Shown one piece after another: positions 18,543 through 26,857 of a stretch of DNA of 64,000 nt. Each line of letters begins with the position of its first letter. Positions within the stretch are counted from its first letter, which is position 1. The position numbers and the translations under genes were made by a program. Source of the DNA: Treponema sp. (GTDB lineage: Bacteria; Spirochaetota; Spirochaetia; Treponematales; Breznakiellaceae); contig WRKT01000001.1 of assembly GCA_009777995.1 (NCBI GenBank), positions 124,001 to 188,000 of the forward strand, written 5' to 3'. The notes under the pieces were generated by a model. It did no database searches. It saw nothing but the letters and a program-made list of their open reading frames with translations, and was not told the origin of the DNA.

Positions 18543-19400
18543 CTACTCATCAAGCATCAACTTTGTCTTGGAATTACGAAGCTTCTTAATTTCCTCTCGT
18601 TCAATGACCTGTATGCTCTTTTCCGGTGTTGGCAGATTCTCAGGCAATGTAGTACCCATTTCGATCATGGCCTTACGGATTTTCTCCGCAATTTGATAAT
18701 GGATATTATTAGCTTCAATTGCCGATGTAGCATGTTCCAGATCTAGCTTTTCCTCTGTTTGAGATATACGAAACAAATTGGCAACAAGCTCCGTACTCCC
18801 CATAAAATCCGGAATTTTTTCTTTCTTTTTAAGACCTTTTTTTCTATGTATGTCGGCAACTGTCAACCCACCGTATAAGCTCATATAACCTGCATTCTGA
18901 AAAATCGCAAATTCGTCTTCTGTGATTACTCCGGCATTATGAGCAGCCTCGGCTAAAAGTTGATTCCATTGTTTAATATTACCGCGAACAACGAGTCTTT
19001 TATTATCTTCATCAAGATTATTAAATGTGTCTGCCAGTTCCTGACGACGTGTTTGTATGGCAAAATATGTCTGCCCAAGAGCAATAATCTCTTTTCTTGG
19101 GTCTCCGTTTTGTACAATAAGATAACAGGCATATCGAGAGAGACTGTAGTCAATTACCTGTTTTTTAGCCGTTTTTGGCATTTTTATCGTTTTGTTGACC
19201 TCAACAAAATGTTCATCAACTTCAAAACCACTGTTTTTACAGGCAAGCATCGCTCTGTCTATGACTTTATGAAAATTACGCCATTCTGTATAAAGGAGTG
19301 TTTTTTGCAAATCCCTGGCAAACCAAAATTCCAATCCGTTTTTAGTAGTTTGCTTGATTTCTTCAAAAGTTTGATACTCTATAGCTTCAAGTTTAGGCAT
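18543..19400 (-). CDS. dinD: DinD-like DNA-damage-inducible protein
   Basis: 285 residues. The N-terminus (FEEIKQTTKNGLEFWFARDLQKTLLYTEWRNFHKVIDRAMLAC) is the Bro-N-like domain of DinD, and TKKQVIDYSLSRYACYLIVQNGDPRKEIIALGQTYFAIQTR is its most conserved stretch. E. coli DinD is SOS-induced and inhibits RecA-mediated strand exchange. Homologs often lie inside type I restriction operons, as here, where the ATG overlaps the end of hsdM by eight bases. It may moderate recombination repair of restriction-induced breaks, which is inference. A 61-base gap separates it from hsdS. Confidence 0.9.
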   Translation of the reverse strand: MPKLEAIEYQTFEEIKQTTKNGLEFWFARDLQKTLLYTEWRNFHKVIDRAMLACKNSGFEVDEHFVEVNKTIKMPKTAKKQVIDYSLSRYACYLIVQNGDPRKEIIALGQTYFAIQTRRQELADTFNNLDEDNKRLVVRGNIKQWNQLLAEAAHNAGVITEDEFAIFQNAGYMSLYGGLTVADIHRKKGLKKKEKIPDFMGSTELVANLFRISQTEEKLDLEHATSAIEANNIHYQIAEKIRKAMIEMGTTLPENLPTPEKSIQVIEREEIKKLRNSKTKLMLDE

Positions 19401-21162
19401 TATTTTCTCCGCTAAACAATTCCTTCATTAGAGCGGCTTCTTGTTTTTCCAGTTCCTTGATGTTTGCATAAATCTCTGCTATGTCACGAGGCGGCTGATA
19501 TTTATAAAAGAGTCTTGTGAAAGGTATTTCGTAACCTATCTTAGTTTTACTTTCATCGATATAAGCGTGTTCATTATAAGGCAATACATTTTTTTCCATG
19601 TATTCAGCAAAAGAAATACCGGCCGGTATACTTTCGGTATCTCTCTTTTCTTTATCCGGTTCAATATTACCTTTTTTATCCTTCACTGTTTTACCTTTTA
19701 AATCAAAAAGCGGGGTTTCTACTACAACTTTATAATACTTAAAATCATCATTGTTCATAATTTTGCCGGCTATAGGTTTACCGTCAAGGATATATTCTTT
19801 TGTTCTAAAATCCTGATACACCTTAATAATGTTTTTTAAACAATTATCACTAAAATCATTGCGCTTATTGCCGAGGGCTTTACGGCGTTTTTCAAACATA
19901 TCCTTAGCATTTATAAGCTGTACTTTTCCGATTCGATTTTTTGCTTTATTTTTACTAATAAGCCAAATATAGGTAGCAATGCCGGTATTGTAAAAGAGGT
20001 CGTTGGGCATTTGTACGATTGCTTCCAGCCAGTCATTTTCTATAAGGTATCTGCGAATTTCACTTGGGCCACTCCCTGCGTCCCCTCCCTGCAGGGGCGA
20101 ACCGTTTTGTATAATTGCCATTCTGCCATTGTCTTTAAGTTTAGCTATGCCATTTAGCATAAAAAGCATTTGACTATCATCAATACTTGGCAGTCCGGGA
20201 CCAAAACGGCCGTTTTCGCCTTTAGCGTTTTCTGCCTTTACCTTCTCGGCTTGCTTTTTCCAGTCAATGCCAAAGGGGGGATTTGAAATAATGTAATCGA
20301 AGGTAAAACCCCGGAACTGGTCATTAGCCAGAGTGTCACCGTACCGCATGTTATTAGCATCTCCATTCCTGATAAGCATATCGCTTTTGGCAATGGCAAA
20401 GGTTTCAGGGTTATTCTCCTGCCCGTAGCAATTAATTTTGGCTTTAGGATTTATTTCAGCTATACGTTCGCTTAGGCAGCCCAGCATTTGGCTTGTTCCC
20501 ATAGCCATATCGTAAACTTCTTTGGTAATGGTTTCGTCCTTAAGGTCTTCTTCATCACCGGAAATTAAGAGATCGGTCATAAGATAGACAATATCCCGTG
20601 CTGTAAAGTGGGCACCTGCTTCTTCGTTGTAACTTTCAGAAAATTTCTTGATGAGGTGTTCAAAGATATAACCCATTTCAGTTGAGGAAATTTTATTTGG
20701 AGAGAGATCAGCATTTTGTCCGCAGAATTCCTGTATAACTATAAAGAGTGCATCATCACCTGCAAGTTTATTTATTTGCTCATCTAGTTTAAAAAAATCC
20801 CATATTACATCGCTGATATTTTTACTGAAACTGTTGATGTAACTTCTAAAGTTAGCTTCTATATTTTCGCTGTCGTTTATAAGTTCATTGAAAGAAAAGG
20901 GGCTTATATTATAGAAACTGTAACCGGAGGCTTTGGTTAAGAAGGCATCTTTCACTTCCAGTTTTTTATGTTTTTCTGCTGCTTCAAGTACTTTTCTTCT
21001 TGTTGGCAGGAGGGTGTCGTTGAATCTTTTGATTACGGTAAATGGAAGTATAACCTTGCCGTATTCATGGGGTTTATAGAGTCCGACAAGGTGATTGGCT
21101 ATGTTCCAGATGAGTTCTGCCCGATTTTCGCTCTGCCCGGCTTGAGGGTTATTGGTGGGCAT
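19393..21162 (-). CDS. hsdM: Type I restriction-modification methyltransferase subunit M
   Basis: 589 residues, first gene of the cassette. An N-terminal helical domain (NIANHLVGLYKPHEYGKVILPFTVIKRFND) precedes the N6-adenine methyltransferase domain with the FTARDIVYLM segment, SAM motif I region YDMAMGTSQML (about 220) and catalytic motif IV NPPFG (about 293). Motif I reads DMAMGTSQML where most HsdM have DPxCGxGGM or DPTMGTSQML, so the proline is replaced. The C-terminal part carries the usual HsdS-contact region. A ribosome site GGAG precedes the ATG. The promoter region contains the palindromic repeats at 21182-21229. Confidence 0.94.
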   Translation of the reverse strand: MPTNNPQAGQSENRAELIWNIANHLVGLYKPHEYGKVILPFTVIKRFNDTLLPTRRKVLEAAEKHKKLEVKDAFLTKASGYSFYNISPFSFNELINDSENIEANFRSYINSFSKNISDVIWDFFKLDEQINKLAGDDALFIVIQEFCGQNADLSPNKISSTEMGYIFEHLIKKFSESYNEEAGAHFTARDIVYLMTDLLISGDEEDLKDETITKEVYDMAMGTSQMLGCLSERIAEINPKAKINCYGQENNPETFAIAKSDMLIRNGDANNMRYGDTLANDQFRGFTFDYIISNPPFGIDWKKQAEKVKAENAKGENGRFGPGLPSIDDSQMLFMLNGIAKLKDNGRMAIIQNGSPLQGGDAGSGPSEIRRYLIENDWLEAIVQMPNDLFYNTGIATYIWLISKNKAKNRIGKVQLINAKDMFEKRRKALGNKRNDFSDNCLKNIIKVYQDFRTKEYILDGKPIAGKIMNNDDFKYYKVVVETPLFDLKGKTVKDKKGNIEPDKEKRDTESIPAGISFAEYMEKNVLPYNEHAYIDESKTKIGYEIPFTRLFYKYQPPRDIAEIYANIKELEKQEAALMKELFSGENNA

Positions 21163-21181
21163 GCATTACTCCTCTCTTCCC

Positions 21182-21200
21182 ACTTGTGCACTAGTATAAG
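21182..21200. repeat. Degenerate copy of the boundary palindrome
   Basis: ACTTGTGCACTAGTATAAG matches the first 17 bases of the perfect palindrome at 15 positions and then diverges. It lies 20 bases upstream of the hsdM start, next to the intact copy 2, overlapping the likely -10 region (TATACT on the minus strand). Confidence 0.55.
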
Positions 21201-21201
21201 C

Positions 21202-21229
21202 TCAACTTGTATACTAGTATACAAGTTAG
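21202..21229. repeat. Boundary palindrome, copy 2
   Basis: 28-base match to 14178-14205 with a single C to T difference; here the palindrome extends to 24 bases (21204-21227). It lies between the 3' end of potD (stop at 21246) and the hsdM start (21162), and thus marks the right end of the restriction cassette while also overlapping its promoter region. Confidence 0.85.
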
Positions 21230-21245
21230 CCAAGTTTAACAGTGC

Positions 21246-22310
21246 CTAATTCCCTGTTGCTGCCCTGAAGCGTGTCCAGATGCGGGAGTGTTCCTCATCC
21301 GATGCCTCGTTCACGTTCTGGATCATCTCCATATCGTAATTAAAGCCCTGGGGCAGGGTTAGGAAGGGTCTGAAAATGGGGCTGATATACGGGTCTGAGC
21401 CTGAATAGGTGCTATAATAGCCAAGGTATTCAAATGCCGCTGCTCCGCGCCTGGGGTCCATTAAAAAGTTCATGAACTGATGTGCTACTTCGGGGTGCGC
21501 TGCGCCTGAGGGGATAAAGCCGGCCATTATACCGAAGCCAATTCCTTCCGTGGGGAATACTACCCTAAGATTGGGGTTTTCAAGCATGGCATTTGTCACC
21601 TGGGAAGTATACATTACAGCAACCGATATTTCCCCGGATAAAAGGTCTGCTTCAAGCCTATCATCTTTTATTAAACGGATATTCGGTGCGAGTTCAAGCA
21701 ATAAATCACCTGCTGCCCGAATCTCCTCCAGGTTATTAGTATTATAACTCCTGCCGAGAACCTTTAGGGCCATCCCGTTAATAACGCGATAGTTTCCGAT
21801 TATTCCCACTTGGTTCCGTAAACTCGGATGCCAGAGGTCTGCATACCCTGTAATGGGAATGGAAACACGGGAGGGGTCATATACGATGGTCTGAACTCCT
21901 GCACCGTAGGGTACTGTATAAAGATTTTGCGGGTCATAAAACTGATTCAAATAGATTGGGTTGATATTCCCGTAATTTGAAAGTTGTGACCTGTCCAGTC
22001 TCTGAGTCAGTCCCAACTGAATGACTCTTTCCAGAATATAATCATCAACTATAATAAGATCGTAGCCGCTGCCGTTGGAAGCCTGGAGCCTGTTAAGCAT
22101 CACTTCGCCATAATCAAAGTTGATATAGTTGATCCGGAAACCGCTCTCCCTCTCAAACTCGTCCAGAATCTCTTGGGGAAACATTTCCGCCCAGGTGTAA
22201 ATGGTAAAGGTATTTTGCCTTGAACCTCTTGCAAAACTTGCGGATGCTGCTACCAAGAAGATCAATAATACAATCAGCACCATTTTTAGAACACCAATTT
22301 TTTTGCTCAT
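21246..22310 (-). CDS. potD: Spermidine/putrescine-type periplasmic binding protein
   Basis: 354 residues. A signal peptide with a long hydrophobic core ends VAASASFA followed by RGSRQNT; no lipobox cysteine is present. The mature part shows PotD-family features: FTIYTWAEMFPQEILDEFERESGFRINY at the N-terminus, DLIIVDDYILERVI, and VAVMYTSQVTNAML. It captures the substrate for PotABC. The family also includes binding proteins for other amines and amino-acid-like solutes, so polyamine specificity is an inference. It is the last gene of the operon and overlaps potC by four bases. Confidence 0.88.
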   Translation of the reverse strand: MSKKIGVLKMVLIVLLIFLVAASASFARGSRQNTFTIYTWAEMFPQEILDEFERESGFRINYINFDYGEVMLNRLQASNGSGYDLIIVDDYILERVIQLGLTQRLDRSQLSNYGNINPIYLNQFYDPQNLYTVPYGAGVQTIVYDPSRVSIPITGYADLWHPSLRNQVGIIGNYRVINGMALKVLGRSYNTNNLEEIRAAGDLLLELAPNIRLIKDDRLEADLLSGEISVAVMYTSQVTNAMLENPNLRVVFPTEGIGFGIMAGFIPSGAAHPEVAHQFMNFLMDPRRGAAAFEYLGYYSTYSGSDPYISPIFRPFLTLPQGFNYDMEMIQNVNEASDEEHSRIWTRFRAATGN

Positions 22311-23155
22311 AATCTCTCTCTTTCTCCTTTCTCCATATTTTGTTCACTCACAATAACCTGTTTCTCTATCGGCCTTATGCGTGAAACTGCTGCTGAAAGT
22401 ATACACAAAAACACCGTGATGATAAAGAGCAGTGCGCATAGGGCATTTGTCTTTGGGGTTACCCCTGTTCTTATCTGGGTGAAAATGCGAATCGGCAGGG
22501 TATTTGTATGCGGCCCTGTTACAAAAATGCTGATAATTACATCATCAAAACTCATTGCAAAAGCTAAGAGCATCCCCGATATAACTGCCGGCATTATAAG
22601 GGGCAGGATTATATCCCAAAATGCCCTAAAGGTGCCTGCACCGAGATTCCTCGCTGCTTCAAAATAATTTTTATCAAGGCCTGCAAGACGGGCCTTTACA
22701 AGGAGGTAAACATAGGGAACGCAGAAGCTCGTATGGGCAAGAATAAGGGTCAGCATGCCGAGGGGGAGCCTAATTATCGTAAAAAAGGCTAGAAGTACCA
22801 TGCCCATAATTATTTCAGGGGTCATTATAGGCAGTATTGAGAGATACTCAAGCACCTTTCGCAGTTGGCTCCGAAATGAATTTAGTCCTCCCTTACCTGA
22901 AGGTTTGACCCATGCCATACCCACAGCTCCAAGAGTGCCGATAATTGCGGCAAGGAAGCTGGCACTGCTTGCAAGGATTAGACTGTTCCTAAGGGCAGAG
23001 AAAATTGCCCTATCCCTAAATAAATCCCTATACCATAAAAAGCTAAAAGACGCCCATCTTACATCAAAACGGCTCTCGTTGAACGAATAAAGTATTACAA
23101 GAGCAATGGGCACATACATTAGGATAAGGATGATTCCAAGATAGAGCTTTCTCAT
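22307..23155 (-). CDS. potC: Pot-type ABC transporter permease C
   Basis: 282 residues with six membrane segments. The N-terminus LGIILILMYVPIALVILYSFNESRFDVRW is nearly diagnostic for PotC/YdcV-type permeases, and the EAA loop EAARNLGAGTFRAFWDIILPLIMP is clear, as is SFDDVIISIFVTGPHTNTLPI. It overlaps both neighbouring genes by four bases. Confidence 0.9.
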   Translation of the reverse strand: MRKLYLGIILILMYVPIALVILYSFNESRFDVRWASFSFLWYRDLFRDRAIFSALRNSLILASSASFLAAIIGTLGAVGMAWVKPSGKGGLNSFRSQLRKVLEYLSILPIMTPEIIMGMVLLAFFTIIRLPLGMLTLILAHTSFCVPYVYLLVKARLAGLDKNYFEAARNLGAGTFRAFWDIILPLIMPAVISGMLLAFAMSFDDVIISIFVTGPHTNTLPIRIFTQIRTGVTPKTNALCALLFIITVFLCILSAAVSRIRPIEKQVIVSEQNMEKGERERL

Positions 23156-24006
23156 ACTAGGCCTTCCAGTTCACCTGACTTTGTAAACTTCCGGTAAAGG
23201 AATATGAAAAGGCCTGTCAGGATCATAAGGGCGGCACTAAGAGCTGCTGCGAAGGGCCAATTGTTTGCCATTACCACCTGCTCGTGTATCAGGTTCCCGA
23301 CGAGTACCACCCGATTCCCCCCAAGAATTTCTGCGAGGTAGAAGATGCCCATTGACGGAATGAATGTAAGCACAAAGCCCGAGAAGAGGCCCGGCATTGT
23401 TAACGGGAAGCTGACTGTAAGAAAGGCGCCAAGTCTTGTTGCACCGAGGTTTCGGGCGGCTTCCACAAGGCCCCTGTCAAGCTTTTCTGCACTTGTATAA
23501 ACGGAGTAAATCATGAAGGGGAGCAGTATATAGACCATCCCTGTTGCGACTGCGGGATAACTGTAGAGGAGCCTAAGCGGCTCGTTTGTAATGCCAAGCC
23601 CCATGAGGAAGCGGTCAAGAACGCCGTTTGCCCTGAACACTATAATCCAACCATAGAGCCGCATTAGGGAGCTTGTCCAGAAGGGAATTATCAGAATGAG
23701 CATTACCCTGTTTTTCCATTTTTCCTTTAAGCCCGCCATGAAATAGCCAAAGGGATAGCCGATGATTGCAGTAAGGGTTGTGCTTATAAATGCAAGTCTT
23801 AGGGATTGTACAAAGGTCTGTAAGACTATTGTCTCCCCTATGCGCCTATAGTTTCTTAAAGATAATACGTATGATATTCCCCAGGCACCGTCCCTTTGGG
23901 CGAAACTAAGGACTATCATGTAAACTAACGGAAAGAGTACGAGGGCAAGTGTGAAAATGAAAAGGGGTAATCTAAATGATAAAGAAAATCTTTCCTCCTT
24001 TTTCAT
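23152..24006 (-). CDS. potB: Pot-type ABC transporter permease B
   Basis: 284 residues with six membrane segments and the EAA loop EAARNLGATRLGAFLTVSFPLTMPG, matching PotB/YdcU permeases. The segment IIPFWTSSLMRLYGWIIVFRANGVLD is typical of the subfamily. It starts four bases after the potA stop and forms the channel with PotC. Confidence 0.9.
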   Translation of the reverse strand: MKKEERFSLSFRLPLFIFTLALVLFPLVYMIVLSFAQRDGAWGISYVLSLRNYRRIGETIVLQTFVQSLRLAFISTTLTAIIGYPFGYFMAGLKEKWKNRVMLILIIPFWTSSLMRLYGWIIVFRANGVLDRFLMGLGITNEPLRLLYSYPAVATGMVYILLPFMIYSVYTSAEKLDRGLVEAARNLGATRLGAFLTVSFPLTMPGLFSGFVLTFIPSMGIFYLAEILGGNRVVLVGNLIHEQVVMANNWPFAAALSAALMILTGLFIFLYRKFTKSGELEGLV

Positions 24007-24010
24007 TTGC

Positions 24011-25018
24011 CTAATCCGTGTTTATTACAGGGACGGCATTTCCCGGGGCCCATCCGAGGAGGACATCCATGCCGGTATGATATGTATTATCCATGCCCTG
24101 AAGCCAGGCTGTGATCTCGTCTCCGTTTTCGACCTTCGCTGTAAGCAGTATCCTGCCCCCGACAAAGCTGCGCGCAATGATGCGGGCCCTTAGGCAGCCC
24201 TCTGCGCCGCCCGGCCCTGTCAGTGACCCTTCAACGGGCGAAATTTCTATATGCTCAGAGCGAATGGCAAGAAATTCATTATCATTTTTTATTATGTTAG
24301 CATCTCCGACAAAGCGGGCAACATAACTTGTTTCAGGCTTATTGTAAATTTCAGTAGCTGTGCCGATTTGCTCGAATACGCCATTGCGCATAACTGCAAT
24401 GCGATCCGACATGCTAAGGGCTTCTTCCTGATCGTGGGTAATATAAATAAAGGTTATCTTCAATTGCTCTTGTAAACGCTTTAGTTCCATCTGCATTTGG
24501 CGGCGGAGCTGAAGGTCGAGGGCTCCAAGGGGCTCATCGAGGAGGAGGATCGAAGGGCGGTTAATAAGGGCCCTTGCAACGGCGACCCTCTGTCTCTGCC
24601 CCCCTGAAAGCTCGTTTGGCCTTCTCTTTTCATAACCGGAGAGCTGTACGAGTTCTAACACTTCACTTACTGCTCTTCGTATAACTTCCCTGTCTGTCCT
24701 TCTTAAACGGAGGCTATACCCTATATTGCTTTCAACATTCATGTGGGGGAAGAGGGCATAATTCTGAAAGACCATCGGAACATTACGTTTATTGGGTTCT
24801 GTCTTGCTTACTTCCATTCCGTTAAGGTAGAGACTACCCTCATCAATGTCTTCAAGCCCTGCAATAATACGCAGAAGGGTGGTCTTACCGCAGCCGGAAG
24901 AGCCGAGGATTGTTATGAACTCTCCCTCGTTTACAGAAAGATCGATTCCTTTAAGAACACAAACATCACCAAAGCTTTTCTTTACCCCCTCAAGCCTTAA
25001 CAGCTCCCTCTCTTTCAC
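24011..25018 (-). CDS. potA: Pot-type ABC transporter ATPase
   Basis: 335 residues. Walker A GSSGCGKTTLLR (about 39-50), signature LSGGQRQRVAVARAL, Walker B LLLDEPLGALD and H-loop THDQEEAL are complete. The C-terminal region (IGTATEIYNKPETSYVARFVGD, then a small beta-barrel) is the TOBE regulatory domain of PotA/MalK-type ATPases. It lies five bases downstream of the diaminopimelate dehydrogenase gene, so the importer is co-transcribed with that enzyme. Confidence 0.92.
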   Translation of the reverse strand: MKERELLRLEGVKKSFGDVCVLKGIDLSVNEGEFITILGSSGCGKTTLLRIIAGLEDIDEGSLYLNGMEVSKTEPNKRNVPMVFQNYALFPHMNVESNIGYSLRLRRTDREVIRRAVSEVLELVQLSGYEKRRPNELSGGQRQRVAVARALINRPSILLLDEPLGALDLQLRRQMQMELKRLQEQLKITFIYITHDQEEALSMSDRIAVMRNGVFEQIGTATEIYNKPETSYVARFVGDANIIKNDNEFLAIRSEHIEISPVEGSLTGPGGAEGCLRARIIARSFVGGRILLTAKVENGDEITAWLQGMDNTYHTGMDVLLGWAPGNAVPVINTD

Positions 25019-25023
25019 CGCCT

Positions 25024-25914
25024 TTATACCAGCCTGCGTATTATTGCTTCCCTTTCTCCGGGGAGCAGGTCGATAACGGGCAGCTCTATAAGGGTATAGG
25101 CACCCGGAGCCTGCCTCAGGGCGGCCCTTGCTGTGCAGACCATTATCTGGGAGGTGAGGGCAGGGTTATTTGCCCGCATTATAAACTGAAAAGTTTGGTT
25201 CGGAGTTGTTCCGGATGTGCCCCTGCGCTCTAAGCTGACCCCGTGGCCCATATCAATATAATTATCAACATTATCAACCTGAATTACATGGGTTTCATCG
25301 TTTATGAAGTAGGGGTCTGTTTTGATTGCATTGCTCACTTCTTTAAAGTCAGCTCCTGCTGCAAGTTGAACATAGACCATGCGGCGATGGAGGCCGGTGC
25401 CTATGGGGATTGTCATGCTCAGAGCATTTTGGACGCCCTTTATCGCCTTTACTGCCACAGTATGGCCCATGCTCATGCCGGGGCCGAAGTTTGTATAGGT
25501 AAGGCCCTTTGGGGTACAGGCTTCAAGGATTGCGCGAATAACAGAGTTGGTACCGGGATCCCATCCTGTCGATACGACTGCTCTTGCGTTTCCCTTTTTT
25601 GCCGCCGCATCCAGGGTGCACCTTAGCTCGAAGATGTCCTTGTGGATGTCGTAACTGTCCACTGTGCTTATTCCCTTTTCAAGATAGGAGACAGCTCTTT
25701 CTTTTACGCTGCGGGAGGGGAGGCTTAGAATTGCAATGTCAATTTTGCCCAATTCTTCGATTGTTTTTACAACCGGAATACCGGGAAACTCAGGGATCGG
25801 AGATGTATCTGAGCTTCTTACGAAGCCCGATAACTCCATGTCGGGTGCAGAGAGGATGGCTCCTGCTGCATATCGGCCTATATTTCCATAGCCGACAACG
25901 GCGATCTTAATCAT
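25024..25914 (-). CDS. ddh: meso-Diaminopimelate D-dehydrogenase
   Basis: 296 residues. The N-terminal NADP-binding Rossmann motif VVGYGNIGRYA is followed by family motifs VSTGWDPGTNSVIRA, TNFGPGMSMGHTVAVKAIKGVQNALS and HRRMVYVQLA. The enzyme reversibly interconverts meso-diaminopimelate and L-2-amino-6-oxopimelate with NADP(H) (EC 1.4.1.16), serving lysine/DAP synthesis or, in reverse, DAP breakdown. Cultured Treponema species are reported to use ornithine rather than DAP in their own wall, so its presence between a serine hydrolase and an importer suggests salvage, although lysine synthesis is equally possible. Confidence 0.9.
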   Translation of the reverse strand: MIKIAVVGYGNIGRYAAGAILSAPDMELSGFVRSSDTSPIPEFPGIPVVKTIEELGKIDIAILSLPSRSVKERAVSYLEKGISTVDSYDIHKDIFELRCTLDAAAKKGNARAVVSTGWDPGTNSVIRAILEACTPKGLTYTNFGPGMSMGHTVAVKAIKGVQNALSMTIPIGTGLHRRMVYVQLAAGADFKEVSNAIKTDPYFINDETHVIQVDNVDNYIDMGHGVSLERRGTSGTTPNQTFQFIMRANNPALTSQIMVCTARAALRQAPGAYTLIELPVIDLLPGEREAIIRRLV

Positions 25915-25945
25915 GGCTTCACTATATTTATTTTCGCCCTGCTAG

Positions 25946-26857
25946 TCAATGAAGGGCCTTGTAAATGTCCCCGGAAACTTGAGCGCAGATCATATCATTG
26001 TCAAATGCCCTTGTTTTATCGGTGGGGTCTCCCGTGAACCCGTTATAGAATATTGAAAGGCAATAGGTATGATCGTCACTTATGATGATCCCGCTGTCGC
26101 AGTTTATATACTCAAGGGTGCCCGTTTTATGGATGACCTTTACAGCATTTGGTCCCCTTCGGGGGAGGAAATGGGGTATTCGCCTGATACCCTCGCATTT
26201 TTCCATTATATGGAGCATTTGATCACAGGCCTCAGGTGTAATTATCTCCTTATGATATATGGAAGAGAACATTGTGATCATGTCCCTTGGTGAAGATATA
26301 TCGTTTGGGATGCTCATGTCCGTTATCCAGGAATAGTCCTTTTTATAGTCCCTCTCTTCAAAAATACGCCTTATTTCATCCCATCCTGTGTCGAGAGGCA
26401 CTCCGAGGGGGGTAAGGAGGAGTACCTTGCAGTTCATGTCTGCCTTTGTGTTTTTTAGGCCGAGTTTCTCTATGGTTGCTGCGATATTATCCCGCCCCAG
26501 CATATTATAGATGATATCGGTTGCCGTATTATCGCTTACTGCCATCATCAATACTGCATAATCGCGAATACTCATGGAAAGGCCGGGTGTAAGATTGGAA
26601 AGCACACCGCTGCCCGGGGCAATGTCCTCTTCTTTTAGGGTATACATGGTTTTTAATGATATTTTCCCGAGATTATCCTGGTTAAAAAGCTCAATAAGCA
26701 CAGGAACCTTGAACTTGCTTGCCGAAGGGAAGCGATCATCACCATTTACATAGTATTCATCGCCTGTTTTGAAGTTTTTATAACCGATTCCGATCTTTCC
26801 TGTTACGGAATTCTTGTGTTTTTCCATAATCTCTTTGATTTCTTCAAATGTGCTCAT
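25946..26857 (-). CDS. Beta-lactamase-like SxxK serine hydrolase, cytosolic (1)
   Basis: 303 residues, no signal peptide. The class A-type triad of motifs is intact: FPSASKFK (Ser47-x-x-Lys50), SDN (108-110) and HKTGT (244-246). The ExxLN omega-loop motif needed for class A beta-lactam deacylation is not recognisable, and the SDN-to-KTG interval is about 30 residues longer than in class A enzymes. A peptide or muropeptide hydrolase acting in the cytoplasm is more plausible than an antibiotic resistance enzyme. It is 31 bases upstream of ddh and overlaps the MFS stop by one base. A similar protein is encoded at 43592-44440. Confidence 0.82.
   Translation of the reverse strand: MSTFEEIKEIMEKHKNSVTGKIGIGYKNFKTGDEYYVNGDDRFPSASKFKVPVLIELFNQDNLGKISLKTMYTLKEEDIAPGSGVLSNLTPGLSMSIRDYAVLMMAVSDNTATDIIYNMLGRDNIAATIEKLGLKNTKADMNCKVLLLTPLGVPLDTGWDEIRRIFEERDYKKDYSWITDMSIPNDISSPRDMITMFSSIYHKEIITPEACDQMLHIMEKCEGIRRIPHFLPRRGPNAVKVIHKTGTLEYINCDSGIIISDDHTYCLSIFYNGFTGDPTDKTRAFDNDMICAQVSGDIYKALH

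Noticed and set aside
25946-26857. Antibiotic-resistance beta-lactamase
   Set aside because: No signal peptide and no ExxLN motif; the operon context is metabolic.
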